A stretch of 64,000 bases of DNA from Avena insularis. Lineage: Eukaryota > Streptophyta > Magnoliopsida > Poales > Poaceae. The notes beneath the pieces are model-generated. The model had not been told where the DNA came from and ran no database searches. It saw only the letters and a program-made list of their open reading frames with translations. The stretch covers positions 201,568,941 through 201,632,940 of the forward strand of contig CM042684.1 of assembly GCA_023614405.1 (NCBI GenBank). Direction: 5' to 3'. A program made the position numbers and the translations under genes. Numbering within the stretch: position 1 is the stretch's first letter; the number at the start of each line of letters is the position of its first letter. Positions 11,327 through 21,206 of this stretch are shown here, in pieces.

Positions 11327-11894
11327 TGTATCGGTCTCCTTCACCATTGGTCCTTACAAAGATACGGTGGAGTGTGATGTGGTTCCTATGATAGTTTGCC
11401 ACATTCTTCTTGGTTGACCGTGGCAATTTGACAAGGCTGCTCAACATGATGGTCGCACCAATATATACACTTTCAAATGGCTCAACAAAACATGTGTTTT
11501 GCAACCGATGACTCCTAGCCAAATAATTGCGGACAATGCAAAGGCTTTAGCGAGGGCGCAAAGCACAACACCTACTTCTGAGAAGAGTAGTAGAGAGAGA
11601 ACCACCTCATAGTGAGTGAGAGCCACAAGCCAAACTCGAGTGGAAAAACTAAGAGTGTTCTCCTTGCCACCAAAAGTGAGATGAGATATGTTCGGAACAA
11701 CCCATCCATCTTGCACTATGTCCTCATTTGCAAGGGACTACCGAAAGGAACTAATGAATTAACCAATGTTCCTCCATCTTTGATGAGTGTTTTGCAGGAA
11801 TTCAATGATGTGTTCCCCGAAGAGCTCCCACATGGACTACCTCCTCTTCGCAGCATCGAACATCGCATTGACCTCATCCCCGACGCACCTCTTC
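11327..11894 (+). pseudogene. Retropepsin C-terminal part and RT leader of element A
   Basis: Continues the frame interrupted at 4107: the variant C-D-V-V-P-M-I-V-C-H-I-L-L-G block, then Q-F-D-K-A-A-Q-H-D-G and V-L-Q-P-M-T-P-S-Q. A stop (tga) follows the usual L-L-G at about 11415, in place of the expected R-P-W. A frameshift occurs near 11595-11615. The linker then reads to D-V-F-P-E-E-L-P-H-G-L-P-P-L-R, the start of the RT region, and is cut at 11894 by the next insertion. Confidence 0.8.
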
Positions 11895-12958
11895 TGATGT
11901 GTCCCGACATTCGGTCGTTACCACATCATGGTCTCCAACTTATGCCAAGTCATCACGGACTCCAAAGGTGAATCTGTTCCTCTATGCGAGCCTAGTTCCT
12001 ACCCTCTTGAATGGTATACTACTTCATACTCCATCCCATATCCATGATAGGTTCATACTGACGAGTACGGAGGCAAGGGAGGAAGCCTGGAGCACCAAGC
12101 CCGACAAGACGGAGGATTGGAAGAGAAGACGGAAGAAGCAGCAGCTGGAGCACCAGAGTCTTCGGCCTGTGCACACCGGAGTCTCTGGCCACACCGAAGT
12201 CTCCGACCTGAAGACACCGGAGTCTCCGGATTGCAGACCCCGGAGCCTCCGGACCCATCTCCGGACCCACCCTCAAATCAATCTCGAGGACAGCCAGAAG
12301 GCCCCTCCGGAGACGACACCGGAGACAGACCGGAGTCTCCGGCCCACACCGGAGTCTCCAGACCCCACAACGGAGTCTCTGGCCTGAGCGTATGGGCCTG
12401 CGCGCCGCCAGCTGGGGCCTTGGCCCACATACCCCTTAGTCCACCCAAACTTTCCCCTTTTATTCCTAAAGTACCCTTGAACTAGTGGCTGGCCTATATA
12501 TAGTGCCCCCACCCCCTCATGTAACCCTAGGCATAGATGATAGACTAAAGAAAACCCCCATTGTGGAATCTCTATTTTTGCCTCATCCCCTTCTACCAAA
12601 GGGGATCGACTATCGTCACCACCTCGTTGGAGTTTGCATCGTGCCTCCCTTGTTGCACAAGGCCTTGGCATCGGTGTCCCTTTGCCAAGACGTCAAGACC
12701 CTCTCCAAGGTGTTCTTCCCTCTCAACGTGGGATCGAGGGAGCACGTTGACCGATCTTTCCTTGCGAGGATTCTATCGGACCGGTGGCCACTGGTGAGAG
12801 CAATCGGCCTTGTATTGTGTGTGTTTTGCGTGTGTTCATCGTGTTTTTCGCGAGGTGTCTGTCCGCTTCCACTACCTTCTCCCTTTCCCCTCTCTTTCCC
12901 ATCGATTTGACCACGAGATCCGTGAAGATCGGGCCACTCACGGGGTTACCCCATAACA
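11895..12958 (+). repeat. A-type LTR of the deleted non-autonomous element
   Basis: Starts TGATGTGTCCCGAC and ends ccccataaca. TATA (ctatatatag) lies at 12494-12503. CCGGAGTCTCCGG-like dyads fill about 12160-12380, upstream of the TATA box. A-type LTRs end CCATAACA whereas the autonomous B-type ends CCTCAACA; they share the downstream block around 12600-12800. Confidence 0.85.
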
Positions 12959-12960
12959 CC

Positions 12961-12973
12961 TGGTATCAACAGC
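12961..12973 (+). other. Primer-binding site, initiator-Met-like
   Basis: TGGTATCAACAGC follows the LTR end by two bases and resembles the TGGTATCAGAGC complement of plant initiator tRNA-Met. Confidence 0.75.
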
Positions 12974-13305
12974 TTTTGGTTGCCACAGATTTCCCCTCGA
13001 TTTGGTCTTTTTCCCCAGAAATTCGAAAATTCCACCAAAAACAGCCCCAATTCGTGTTTTGGATCGATCTGTGATTTGAGTGTGTTTTGGTAGGTTTTGA
13101 TCCGTGGATTACTTACTAAACTTGTTGATCTACCTTCCCCTGCGTTCCCATGGCCTAATTCCTTGATTTCCCCCTACCAATTTGGTGTATCAAGATCGAA
13201 CCCAGCTCTAATACCTTTGGCATGCTTTGCGTCTTTCATGTTGACAAATTGCTCTTTCCTATGGTTTGATTGCAAGCATGTTGATGGTTACGCCATAACA
13301 TCTTC

Positions 13306-14100
13306 CAAACCGCACCTCTTACTGCACGAACCCGGATGAGACAAAGGACATTGAACGTCAAATCAACCAACTCGTCTCCAAAGGTTTGATCCAAGTTAGC
13401 ACTCGTCCAAGTGTCATACCCGTGATTCTTGTTCCAAAGATGGATGATACGTTACGGTTATGCATGGACTACCGTCCAATAAATGCTATCACCATGCGTT
13501 ATCGACATCCCATACCACCTCTCGATGACATGCTTGATGAGTTGTGTGGAGCCACTATTTTTTCAAAAGTTGATCTTCGTAGTGGTTACCATCAAATACG
13601 CATGGCTGAAGGTGATGAGTGGGAAACCGCCTTCAAGACAAAACTTGGTCTCTATGAATGGTTGGTTATGCCCTTTGGTTTATCGAATGCCCCATCCACC
13701 TTCATGCGCCTTATGAATCACATCTTGCATTCTCTCATTGGAAAAAGTGTTGTTGTCTATTTCGATGATATTCTTCTTTATAGCAAATCACTTGAGGACC
13801 ATATAACACATGTCAAGGAAGTTTTGCAAATACTTCGACATGAAAAGCTTTATGCTAATCTTCCCAAGTGCACTTTTGCTAAAGACAAGTTGATTTTTCT
13901 TGGATTTGTCATTTCTTCGAAGGGAATTGAAGTTGATGTTTCCAAGGTTAAATACATACGAGATTTGCCCATCCCAACAAATGTGAGTGAACTCCGAAGT
14001 TTTCATGGGTTGGTCGGTTTCTATCGTCGCTTTGTGAAAGACTTTTCAACCATTGCTTGTCCCCTTAATGAATTTACAAAAAGAATGTCACCTTCTTATG
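13306..14100 (+). pseudogene. Reverse transcriptase of element A
   Basis: Open frame covering the RT palm: V-P-K-M-D-D-T-L-R-L-C-M-D-Y-R, S-K-V-D-L-R-S-G-Y-H-Q-I, F-G-L-S-N-A-P-S-T-F and the catalytic Y-F-D-D at 13758-13769, then G-F-Y-R-R-F-V-K-D-F-S. The catalytic Asp pair is intact. RT copies element RNA into cDNA in the particle. The frame breaks near 14082-14088, where an A-run is one base shorter than needed, so RNase H lies in another frame. The RT start is separated from the protease by the 11895-13300 insertion. Confidence 0.9.
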
Positions 14101-14460
14101 GGGCAAAGCACAACAAAAAGCTTTTGATGAACTTAAAAAGAGGCTCATCGAAGCACCTCTCCTTGCATTACCGGATTTCACAAAAACTTTTGAGATAGAG
14201 TGTGATGCTAGTGGTATTGGCGTTGGAGGAGTCTTTATGCAAAACGGACGTCCTATAGCCTACCCTAGCAAGAAACTCGATGGTACTCACCTTAATTATC
14301 CAATTTTTGACAAAGAGCTTTTTGCCTTAGTTCGTGTCCTTCAAGTTTGGCAACACTACCTTTGGCCCAAGGAATTTATCATACATTCCGACCGTGAGTC
14401 GTTGAAATATCTCAAAGGCCAAGCTAACTTGAGCAAGATACACGCTAAGTGGGTTTAGTT
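14101..14460 (+). pseudogene. RNase H of element A
   Basis: In the frame after the A-run slip: [32 protein letters not shown] and H-S-D-R-E-S-L-K-Y. These carry the expected acidic residues of the Ty3/gypsy RNase H. A TAG at 14456-14458 replaces the codon after K-W-V and ends the frame. Confidence 0.85.
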
Positions 14461-15823
14461 CATGGAGTCTTTTCCGTACATTGTCAAGTATAAGAAGGGC
14501 AAAGATAATGTAGTTACGGACGCATTGTCTCACAAACATACAAGCCTACTTACGATACTTGAAATCAACGTGTTGGCTCTTGAGGAAATAAAATCTTTGT
14601 ATGCTTCCGACCCGTTCTTTGAACCAATTTTCGTAAAGTGCTCCAATGACAAAGGAGTTGATGATTTCGATTTGCATGAGGGCTTTCTATTTAAACAAAA
14701 CAAGCTATGCATTCCGAAGTCGTCGCTCCAACTTTTGCTTCTCCAAGAATCTCATGGCGGAGGCCTCATGGGTCACTTCGGCCGTAACAAGACATTGGAC
14801 ATGCTCTCCACTCACTACTTTTGGCCCAAGATGAACCGCGACGTGGAGCGCTACGTTCAACGATGCACGACATATTTGATCCCTATGGTCTTTATATGCC
14901 ATTTCCTATTCCTCATACACCTTGGTCTGACATTAGCATGGATTTCATGTTAGGATTGCCTAGATCTAAGCATGGTCATGATTCTATATTTGTTGTTATG
15001 GATCGCTTTTCCAAAATGGCACACTTCGTACCGTGCCACAAGACTGATGATGCTTCACATGTTACAAATCTATTTTTCAGGGAAATCGTCCGTCTACATG
15101 TTGTGCCACGAACAATCGTCTCCGACCGCGACGTCAAATTCATGAGCTACTTATGGAAGACCCTCATGGCGAAGCTCAGCGTCAAGCTACTCTTTCCATC
15201 CGCATTGCATCCCCAAACTAATGGTCAAACCGAAGTTGTCAACCAAAGCCTCGGGACTCTCCTTCGTGTGTTGATCAAGAAGAACTTGAAGGATTGGGAG
15301 GAATGCATCCCACACGCCGAGTTCGCCCACAATCGAGCCAATCACTTAACAACCAAGATGAGTCCATTCATGATCGTCTATGGTTTTGAGCACCTCACCG
15401 CACTCGACATCCTACCTCTACCTCTCCATGAGCGCACGAACATGGACGTTGAGAAGCGTGCACAAGCTATGAAGACGCTTCATGAAGAAACAAGAGCTAC
15501 TATCAAACAACAAGTCATTCGCCAAGCTTCAAGGTTAAACAAGGACAAGAAGGATATGATCTTTGAAGAAGGCGACCTTGTGTGGATACACCTAAGCAAA
15601 GACCGCTTCCCCAAGGAACATGACTCCAAGCTCAAGCCAAGAGGAGATGGTCCCTTCAAGGTCATCAAAAGAATCAACAACAACGCCTACATCATCAACA
15701 TACCAACCTCCAAGTACCTTGCAAGCAATACATTCAATGTCAAGGACCTTTCACCCTACCATGGAGATGTTCAAGATGATAACCATGAAGAGTCGAGGAT
15801 GACTCTTTCCCAAGGGGGGGAGC
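14461..15823 (+). pseudogene. Integrase of element A
   Basis: Zinc-finger half: [10 protein letters not shown] ... C-T-T. Then a deletion of about 19-20 bases near 14875-14882 removes the end of the finger and shifts frame. The catalytic core resumes as [20 protein letters not shown] and T-N-G-Q-T-E-V-V-N, so the D,D,E triad is present. The GPF/Y module (G-D-G-P-F-K-V) and the tail S-R-M-T-L-S-Q-G-G follow. With seven G in the purine tract the frame runs on into the 3' LTR as E-L-M-W-P and stops at 15888, out of frame with the CR-like motif in that LTR. Confidence 0.88.
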
Positions 15824-16861
15824 TGATGTGGCCCGTCCTACGGACGCTCCTACATCTACACCAACAAGTACCCCAAGTGGAACCATGACTTGTGCCCGAG
15901 CCAAACTCCTACAAGCTAAGGTGAACTCGCTCCTCTCCTCCTTACAATTTGATACCTCCTTGGATGGTATGCTACTTCATGCAACTACCCTATGTATCAT
16001 CAGGTACGAAGATTCGACACATCACCAAGCACCCAAGGATGGAGAACAAGGAGAAGAGCATGAAGCTGGAGCCGCTGGAGCTTCTCAGACCGGAGTCTCC
16101 GGTCTGCGCACCCCTGAGTCTCAGGTCCACCAAAGTATCCGGCCTGAAGACACCGGAGTCTCCGACCCCACCTCCGGTCTGCCCCCAGAACCGAGCCCTG
16201 GGACAATCTGAAGTCCCCTCCGGAGGCCGGTCCGGAGATCGACCGGAATCTCCGGTCCAGACCGGAGTCTCCGATCCACCACACCGGAGTCTCCGGACTG
16301 ACCGTCGCTAGGCATGAAAAGGCCTTTGGGCCTGCGGCCCATGTACCCCTTAGTCCGTCCAGAACTTTTCTTTTATTCCTAAAGTACCCCTGTTTAAGTG
16401 GCTGGCCTATATATAGTCCCCCACCTCCATTGTAAACCCTAGGCATGATATTGGAATTAGTGGAAACCCCTTTGTGGATCTATCTAATTCTTGCCTCATG
16501 CTCCTTGACAAAGGAGAACCAATATCCCAAACCTCGTTGGAGTTTGCATCGTGCCTCCGCGTTGTACTAGGCCTTGGCATTGGTGTCCTTTTGCCAAGAC
16601 GTCAAGATCTCACCGAGTCTCCCATCTCGCCGTGCCGGTTCGAGAGAGAGTCCTCCGCCAGACGTCGATCCGAGGGATTGCGCTGGACCGGTCACCGTCA
16701 GCGTGATCTATTGGTGTATCGTGGTTTTGTGTGTGTGTGTTCTTCGCGTTCTTCATGCCTGCGTTCGTCGTGTTCATCCTCCCCTCCTCTCCCCGCACTC
16801 CATCCTTGATTTGAAAGGGAATCATGAAAGATCGGGCCACCCTAGAGGTTTGCCCTCAACA
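15824..16861 (+). repeat. 3' LTR of element A (B-type)
   Basis: Begins TGATGTGGCCCGTCC right after the purine tract (ccaaggggggg at 15810-15820, then agc) and ends gccctcaaca. TATA at 16407-16416. CCGGAGTCTCCGG dyads at about 16085-16300. Near 15885-15990 one frame encodes the CR-like motif (R-A-K-L-L-Q-A-K-V-N-S-L-L-S-S). Confidence 0.88.
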
Positions 16862-16972
16862 AGGAGTGAATTCACCTTAGCTTGAAGGAGCTTGGATCGG
16901 GCACGAGTCATCGGTCCACTTGGGGGACTTGTTGGTGTAGATGTAGGAGCATCCGTAGGACGGGATCCATCA
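16862..16972 (-). repeat. Inverted LTR tip fragment
   Basis: On the minus strand this is the first roughly 110 bp of a B-type LTR (TGATGGATCCCGTCC...). It abuts the end of the element A 3' LTR with a few shared bases (aca). It is truncated and has no matching partner. Confidence 0.8.
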
Positions 16973-17175
16973 CCTATCCACCATAAGCTTTGTGTGTGTG
17001 TGTGTTTTTAGTGGTTAGTTGGTTTTGGTGTTCCGCGTGAACTTCACTTTGCTTGGTTTTGATTGCTCTCAAGTGTTGCCACTTCCATGATACTATCTTC
17101 TAAGTAAAGTACGGTTTGACGTTGCTTCCCTAACCTCCCTACCACTTCCATATACACCACTTGGTCTTGTGAAAC
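16973..17175 (+). other. Leader segment of element N
   Basis: Non-coding, with a (GT)n run at about 16990-17007 and a pyrimidine-rich stretch just before the ATG at 17176. No LTR or primer site upstream. Confidence 0.5.
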
Positions 17176-17709
17176 ATGTCTACGCACTCCGGAATCGAGG
17201 ATGATATATATGAAGAATCCATGATGAGCCACCACGACTACGACTCTGCAAGTATAGAGGACATGATGGAGCACTACACCGACATTGGCTCTGCATGCTT
17301 TGAGGATCCGGAGCATTGCACCTATGATGACTCCACATGCATGGAAGACATGTAGCACATCATCAACTATGGCTCATCAAGCATGGAGGAATTGGAGCTC
17401 TACATCGACAATAGCTCCTCATGCATGGAGCACTACACCGACAATGGCTCCACATCCTTGGGTTATTTTGAGTAATACATCAACAACGACTCCCCAAGTA
17501 TGGATGACTTCGAGTACTACAACGACGACGCCTCACCAAGCATGGAGGAGATGGTGAACTTCACCCACTTTGAGGGCTCTTCCATGAGCCATGAAGAATA
17601 CCTCCACCGCTTGGAGATGGAGGACTACTACGCCAAGCTAGCAGAGACGCATCATGAAGAAACCATGACCTTCAAGGCCAAGCGTGCCACACCAAAGGGC
17701 ACTACTTAG
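17176..17709 (+). pseudogene. Element N ORF1, N-terminal acidic repeat protein
   Basis: Starts at ATG 17176 after a pyrimidine-rich leader. The product is very rich in Asp, Glu, Tyr and Ser and is built from degenerate units of about 11-15 residues with the pattern Y-[IT]-[DN]-[DN]-x-S-x-[SC]-M-E-[ED]. In-frame stops occur at 17353 (TAG) and 17474 (TAA), with the repeat pattern continuing on both sides, so they are recent lesions. After about residue 130 the repeats give way to H-E-E-Y-L-H-R-L-E-M-E-D-Y-Y. The TAG at 17707 belongs to the inserted Athila-like DNA; the true frame resumes at 20306 (T-T-Y-F-D-G). It takes the place of gag but has no known gag domain that I recognise. Confidence 0.65.
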
Positions 17710-20305
17710 CCCAAAATATATCGAGCCCGTTGGGGAACCCCAAGACGAAGATATGATGAGCACAGTAGCAAGTTTTCCCTCGGTAATGAAACCAAGGTTA
17801 TCAATCCAGTAGGAGCAGGGAAACACCCCAATGGTGTTGCTAGCTGAACTTTGGCTGATGAGGGCAAACCTCTAGGGTGGCCCGATCTTCACGGATCTCG
17901 TGGTCAAATCGATGGGAAAGCGAGGGGAAAGGGAGAAGGTAGCGGAAGAGGACGCACACCTCGCGAAGAACACGATGAACACACACAAAACACACACGAT
18001 ACAAGGCCGATTGCTCTCATCGGTGGCCACCGGTCCGATAGAATCCTTGCAAGAAAAGATCGGTCAACATGCTCCCGTCAATCCCAAGCGGAGAGGGAAG
18101 AACACCTTGGAGAGGGTCTTGACGTCTTGGCAAAGGGACACCGATGCCAAGGACTTGTACAACGAGGGAGGCGTGATGCAAACTCCAACGAGGTGGTGAC
18201 GATAGTCGATCCCCTTTGGTACAAGGGATGAGGAAAAACTAGAGATTCCACAAAGGGGGTTGTCTTTAGTCTATCATCTATGACTAGGGTTACATGAGGG
18301 GGTGGGGGCACTATATATAGGCCAGCCACTAGTTCAGGGGTACTTTAGGAATAAAAGGGTAAAAAGGTAGGATAAATAAAGGTGAGGGGCAACACACAGC
18401 CCAAAGGCCCAGCCCAGCGCCAAGAGCCCTCACCTGCCTCCGGAGACTCGTCTCGGGAGGGCGAGGGGCATTCTTGCTGTCCTCGAGCTCGATCTGGGGG
18501 TCAGTCCGGAGATGGGTCCGGAGACTCCGGGGTCTGCAGGCTGGAGACTCCGGTGTCTTCAGGCCGGAGACTCCGGTGTGCGCAGGCCGGAGACTCCGGT
18601 GCTGTAGCTGCTGCTTCTTCCGTCTTCTCTTCCAAGCCTCTGTCTTGTCGGGCTTGGTGCTCCAGGCTTCCTCCCTTGCCTCCGTACTTGTCGGTATGAA
18701 CCTATCATAGATATGGGACAGAGTATGAAGTAGTATACCATTCAAGAGCGTAGGAAGTGGGCTCGCATAGAGGAACAGATTCACCTTTGGAGTCCATGAC
18801 GACTTGGCATAAGTTGGAGACCATGATGTGGTAACGATCGAAGGTCGGGCTACATCATTGGCAGGGCGCACTACCGGTGCCAGCAGCAACGTGGATACTT
18901 GCACAACATAACCACAGAACTTCGCCCCCAACTTGCGATGAGGTTGTCAATCTCACCGTTTTTGCTGAAAACAAAGGATTAAACGTATCGAGTGGAAGAA
19001 AGTAATAGTTTGCAGAAAGTATACAGAAAACAGTAAATAGTTAATGATTGATGATAAAAGAAAGGACCGGGGTCCATAGTTCACTAGAGGTGGCTCTCCT
19101 AAGATAGATAACATGTTGGGTGAACAAATTACAGTGGGGCAATTGACAAACATCGAGAAAGGAATACATGCATATACTACTCATCTTGACTCCTTTGAGA
19201 CTTGATTGGGCATTACAACATTATACATAGACCATAATCCAACTGCATCTATGACTAATAATCTACCTTCAGGTTATCATCCGAACCCCCACCAGTATTA
19301 AGTTACAAGCAACGGATAATTACATTACACATTGTGTGTAAAGTAAACAATACGATTATTCTATGAATAAAGGATTGTTGTTTTCTCCCTAGTAGCAACA
19401 ACACATCTAGTACCTTAGAGATTTCTGTCACTTCCCCAGATTACTAGAGGCATGAACCCACTATCGAGCATAAATACTAACTCTTGGAGTTGCTAGCATC
19501 TACTTGGCCAAGATAGCTACTAACAACGGAAAGCATGCAAGATCACAAATAACAAAGACATGATAGAATCAATAATCAATCTGAAATAGAATCTCAATAT
19601 CCATCGGATCCTTGCAAACACAACATGTAGGAATTACAAATAGATGATCTTGATCATGAACGGAGCTCACAAGATCTAAACATGATAGCACAAAGGAGGA
19701 GAACCAGCCATCTAGCTACTACATGGACCCGTAGTCTAGAGATGAACTACTCACGCATCACACCGGAGGCTTGCATGGTGATGAAGAAGGCCTCCAGGGT
19801 GAATTCCCCTCTCCGGCAGTGTGCCAGGAAGAGCTTCTAATCCCTCCCGAGCTAGGGATGGATATGACGACGGCTACAGACTCTTTCATGGAATTTTGAT
19901 AGGGTACCTAGGGTGTCTGTACCGGAGGCATCTGATAGGCGAAAGAGGAGGTCGAGGGGGTGCCTGGGCTGGCCACACCATCCCCTGGCGTGGGCCAGGC
20001 CTGGCCGCGCGGCCAGGTGGTGTGGCCGCCCTTTGGCCCCTCTCCGTCTCGTATTCTAGCTCCAGGTGTCCCTTGGTGAAAAACTGACTTTGGCTTTTAT
20101 CCCGTCCAATTCCGAGAATATTCATTTTCTGACTTTCCTGGAACCAAAAACAGCAGAAAACAGGCAGCTGGCACTTGGCTTTTGTTAATAGGTTAGTCCA
20201 AGAAAGTGTATAGAAAGTACTCCAAAGTTGGAACAAAACACAAGAAAGTAGATAAAACCAAGCACGGAACATCAAATATTATGGATACATTTGCAACGTA
20301 TCTCA
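17710..20305 (-). mobile_element. Inverted Athila/Sabrina-like fragment (LTR, primer site and start of interior)
   Basis: Read on the minus strand, an LTR starts at 20305 (TGAGATACGTTGCAAATG, homologous to the LTR head at 9920) and runs to about 18903. It is followed by ctggcaccggtagtgcgcc, a primer-site-like region, and interior sequence to about 17710. It shares the first few hundred bases of its LTR with the 4108-11321 element but is otherwise different, so it is a sister subfamily. The interior side is truncated at 17710 and no clear target duplication is seen (catca against cacca at best). A solo LTR (17856-18857) is inserted in it. Confidence 0.75.
17856..18857 (-). mobile_element. Solo LTR, CRM-like family, with TTGGC duplication
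   Basis: A complete LTR on the minus strand (TGATGTAGCCCGACC ... ending near tgatgaggg at the left) flanked by exact 5-bp duplications TTGGC at 17851-17855 and 18858-18862. The body is A-type (tcgactatcgtcaccacc block, TATA near 18311-18321), but its last 40 bases resemble the B-type end (ccctagaggtttgccctca), so it may be a recombinant LTR. Dyads of the CCGGAGACTCCGG form occur at about 18435-18605. A solo LTR is the usual product of LTR-LTR recombination. Confidence 0.88.
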
Positions 20306-21206
20306 CACCACCTACTTCGATGGTCCACCTCCAAGGCGTCAAGCGTGGACACCTACATGGTGTCATGCGCCACCATATCCAAGGCGATGAGCGCCATCAC
20401 CTCCATGCCGTCAAGCGCCACCACATCCAAGGCACCAAGCACCACCATCTCCAAGGCGCCAAGCACCACAACCTCGAAGGCGTCAGGTGCAACAACCTCC
20501 AAGGCAACAAGTGCCACCGCCTACAAGAAGAGTGGCGCCCCAACATCATCTTCCAAAAGAGGCGCCACGAAGCAAGAATCTTCATCGACATACATCCTCT
20601 AGAGATCATCGCCAACATCAAGAGGATACAAGACATCGTTCAAGGCATCTTCGCCATGAAGACGGAGAATATATGTTGAGCACCATCCATAATGCTCAAC
20701 CAAGCTCAAGAAGGCACCACCATAAAGAGAAGAGTTCCAAGGACAAGGAGCATCGTCGTGAGCATCATGTGGATGACCAAGTGCGCCATCTACAACAACC
20801 TTTGGCAAGGCACGCCAATGACCTCCGTCGACACCATCATAAGGCACCTTCAACTACTCGTGCCACCACCAAAATGGAACCAAGAGCAAGCTATCCTCCA
20901 CGCCATCAAGTTTCAACACCAAGACTTGACGTCCTAGATGACGGATGCAACCTCATGGATGAGGAGGATGAAGACCTCTACTTTGCCCAGTTGGACGAGT
21001 ACGACAAGAGGACTACACAAGCCAAGGTGCAAGATGGCGACAACAAGGTCAAGAATGGTGAGCATGGGATTTTCCCTACACCAAAGGAGGCGCACGGAGC
21101 TGAGCACACCGAGCCTATCCCCATATGCTTGAGTGATGATGTGGTACCAATCCCATGTGAGTATGAGACCCACTTATCCCACTTGATGAAAACTAGAGTG
21201 AGATGA
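20306..21206 (+). pseudogene. Element N ORF1, C-terminal basic part
   Basis: Continues ORF1 after the inverted insertion in the same frame. A stop (TGA) lies near 20388. The product is His/Arg/Pro/Gln-rich (R-H-H-H-K, R-R-E-H-H), similar in composition to the low-complexity region of gag in A, C and D, then acidic (D-E-E-D-E-D-L-Y-F-A-Q-L-D-E-Y). It ends at TGA 21204-21206, which overlaps the ATG of ORF2 as ATGA. Composition suggests a nucleic-acid-binding or structural role, but no domain is recognised. Confidence 0.6.

Larger units (their letters stand above)
11895..13300 (+). mobile_element. Internally deleted non-autonomous LTR element (N-type)
   Basis: Exact 5-bp duplications TCTTC (11890-11894 and 13301-13305) bound an insertion with a full 5' LTR (11895-12958), an iMet-like primer site (12961), about 300 bp of interior, and only the last roughly 15 bp of a 3' LTR (ggttacgccataaca, 13286-13300). 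The interior piece at about 13196-13285 matches ORF2 of element N near 22222-22305, including one C-S-F repeat. Most of the interior and 3' LTR were therefore deleted after insertion, leaving both duplications. Ignoring the insertion restores the element A pol frame across the site. Confidence 0.85.
1345..16861 (+). mobile_element. Element A: CRM-like Ty3/gypsy retrotransposon with two nested insertions
   Basis: After removal of the two insertions (4108-11321 plus one CATAC copy; 11895-13300 plus one TCTTC copy) the order is leader, gag, protease, RT, RNase H, integrase, PPT and 3' LTR, all on the plus strand. The 5' LTR and primer site are gone, replaced by the inverted integrase fragment at 709-1344. 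Both insertions are flanked by exact 5-bp duplications, and the pol frame continues across each when one duplication copy is ignored. That shows the insertions are simple and later than A. A itself is dead: several in-frame stops, at least three frameshifts and a short integrase deletion. Confidence 0.85.

Noticed and set aside
15828..16211. Independent gene starting at the ATG inside the element A 3' LTR
   Set aside because: The first part is the CR-like tail continuing in principle from pol, and the rest is dyad region. No separate promoter or conserved length among copies.
20301..20310. Target-site duplication for the inverted Athila-like fragment
   Set aside because: The best pair is catca/cacca and the interior end is truncated, so no duplication can be claimed.
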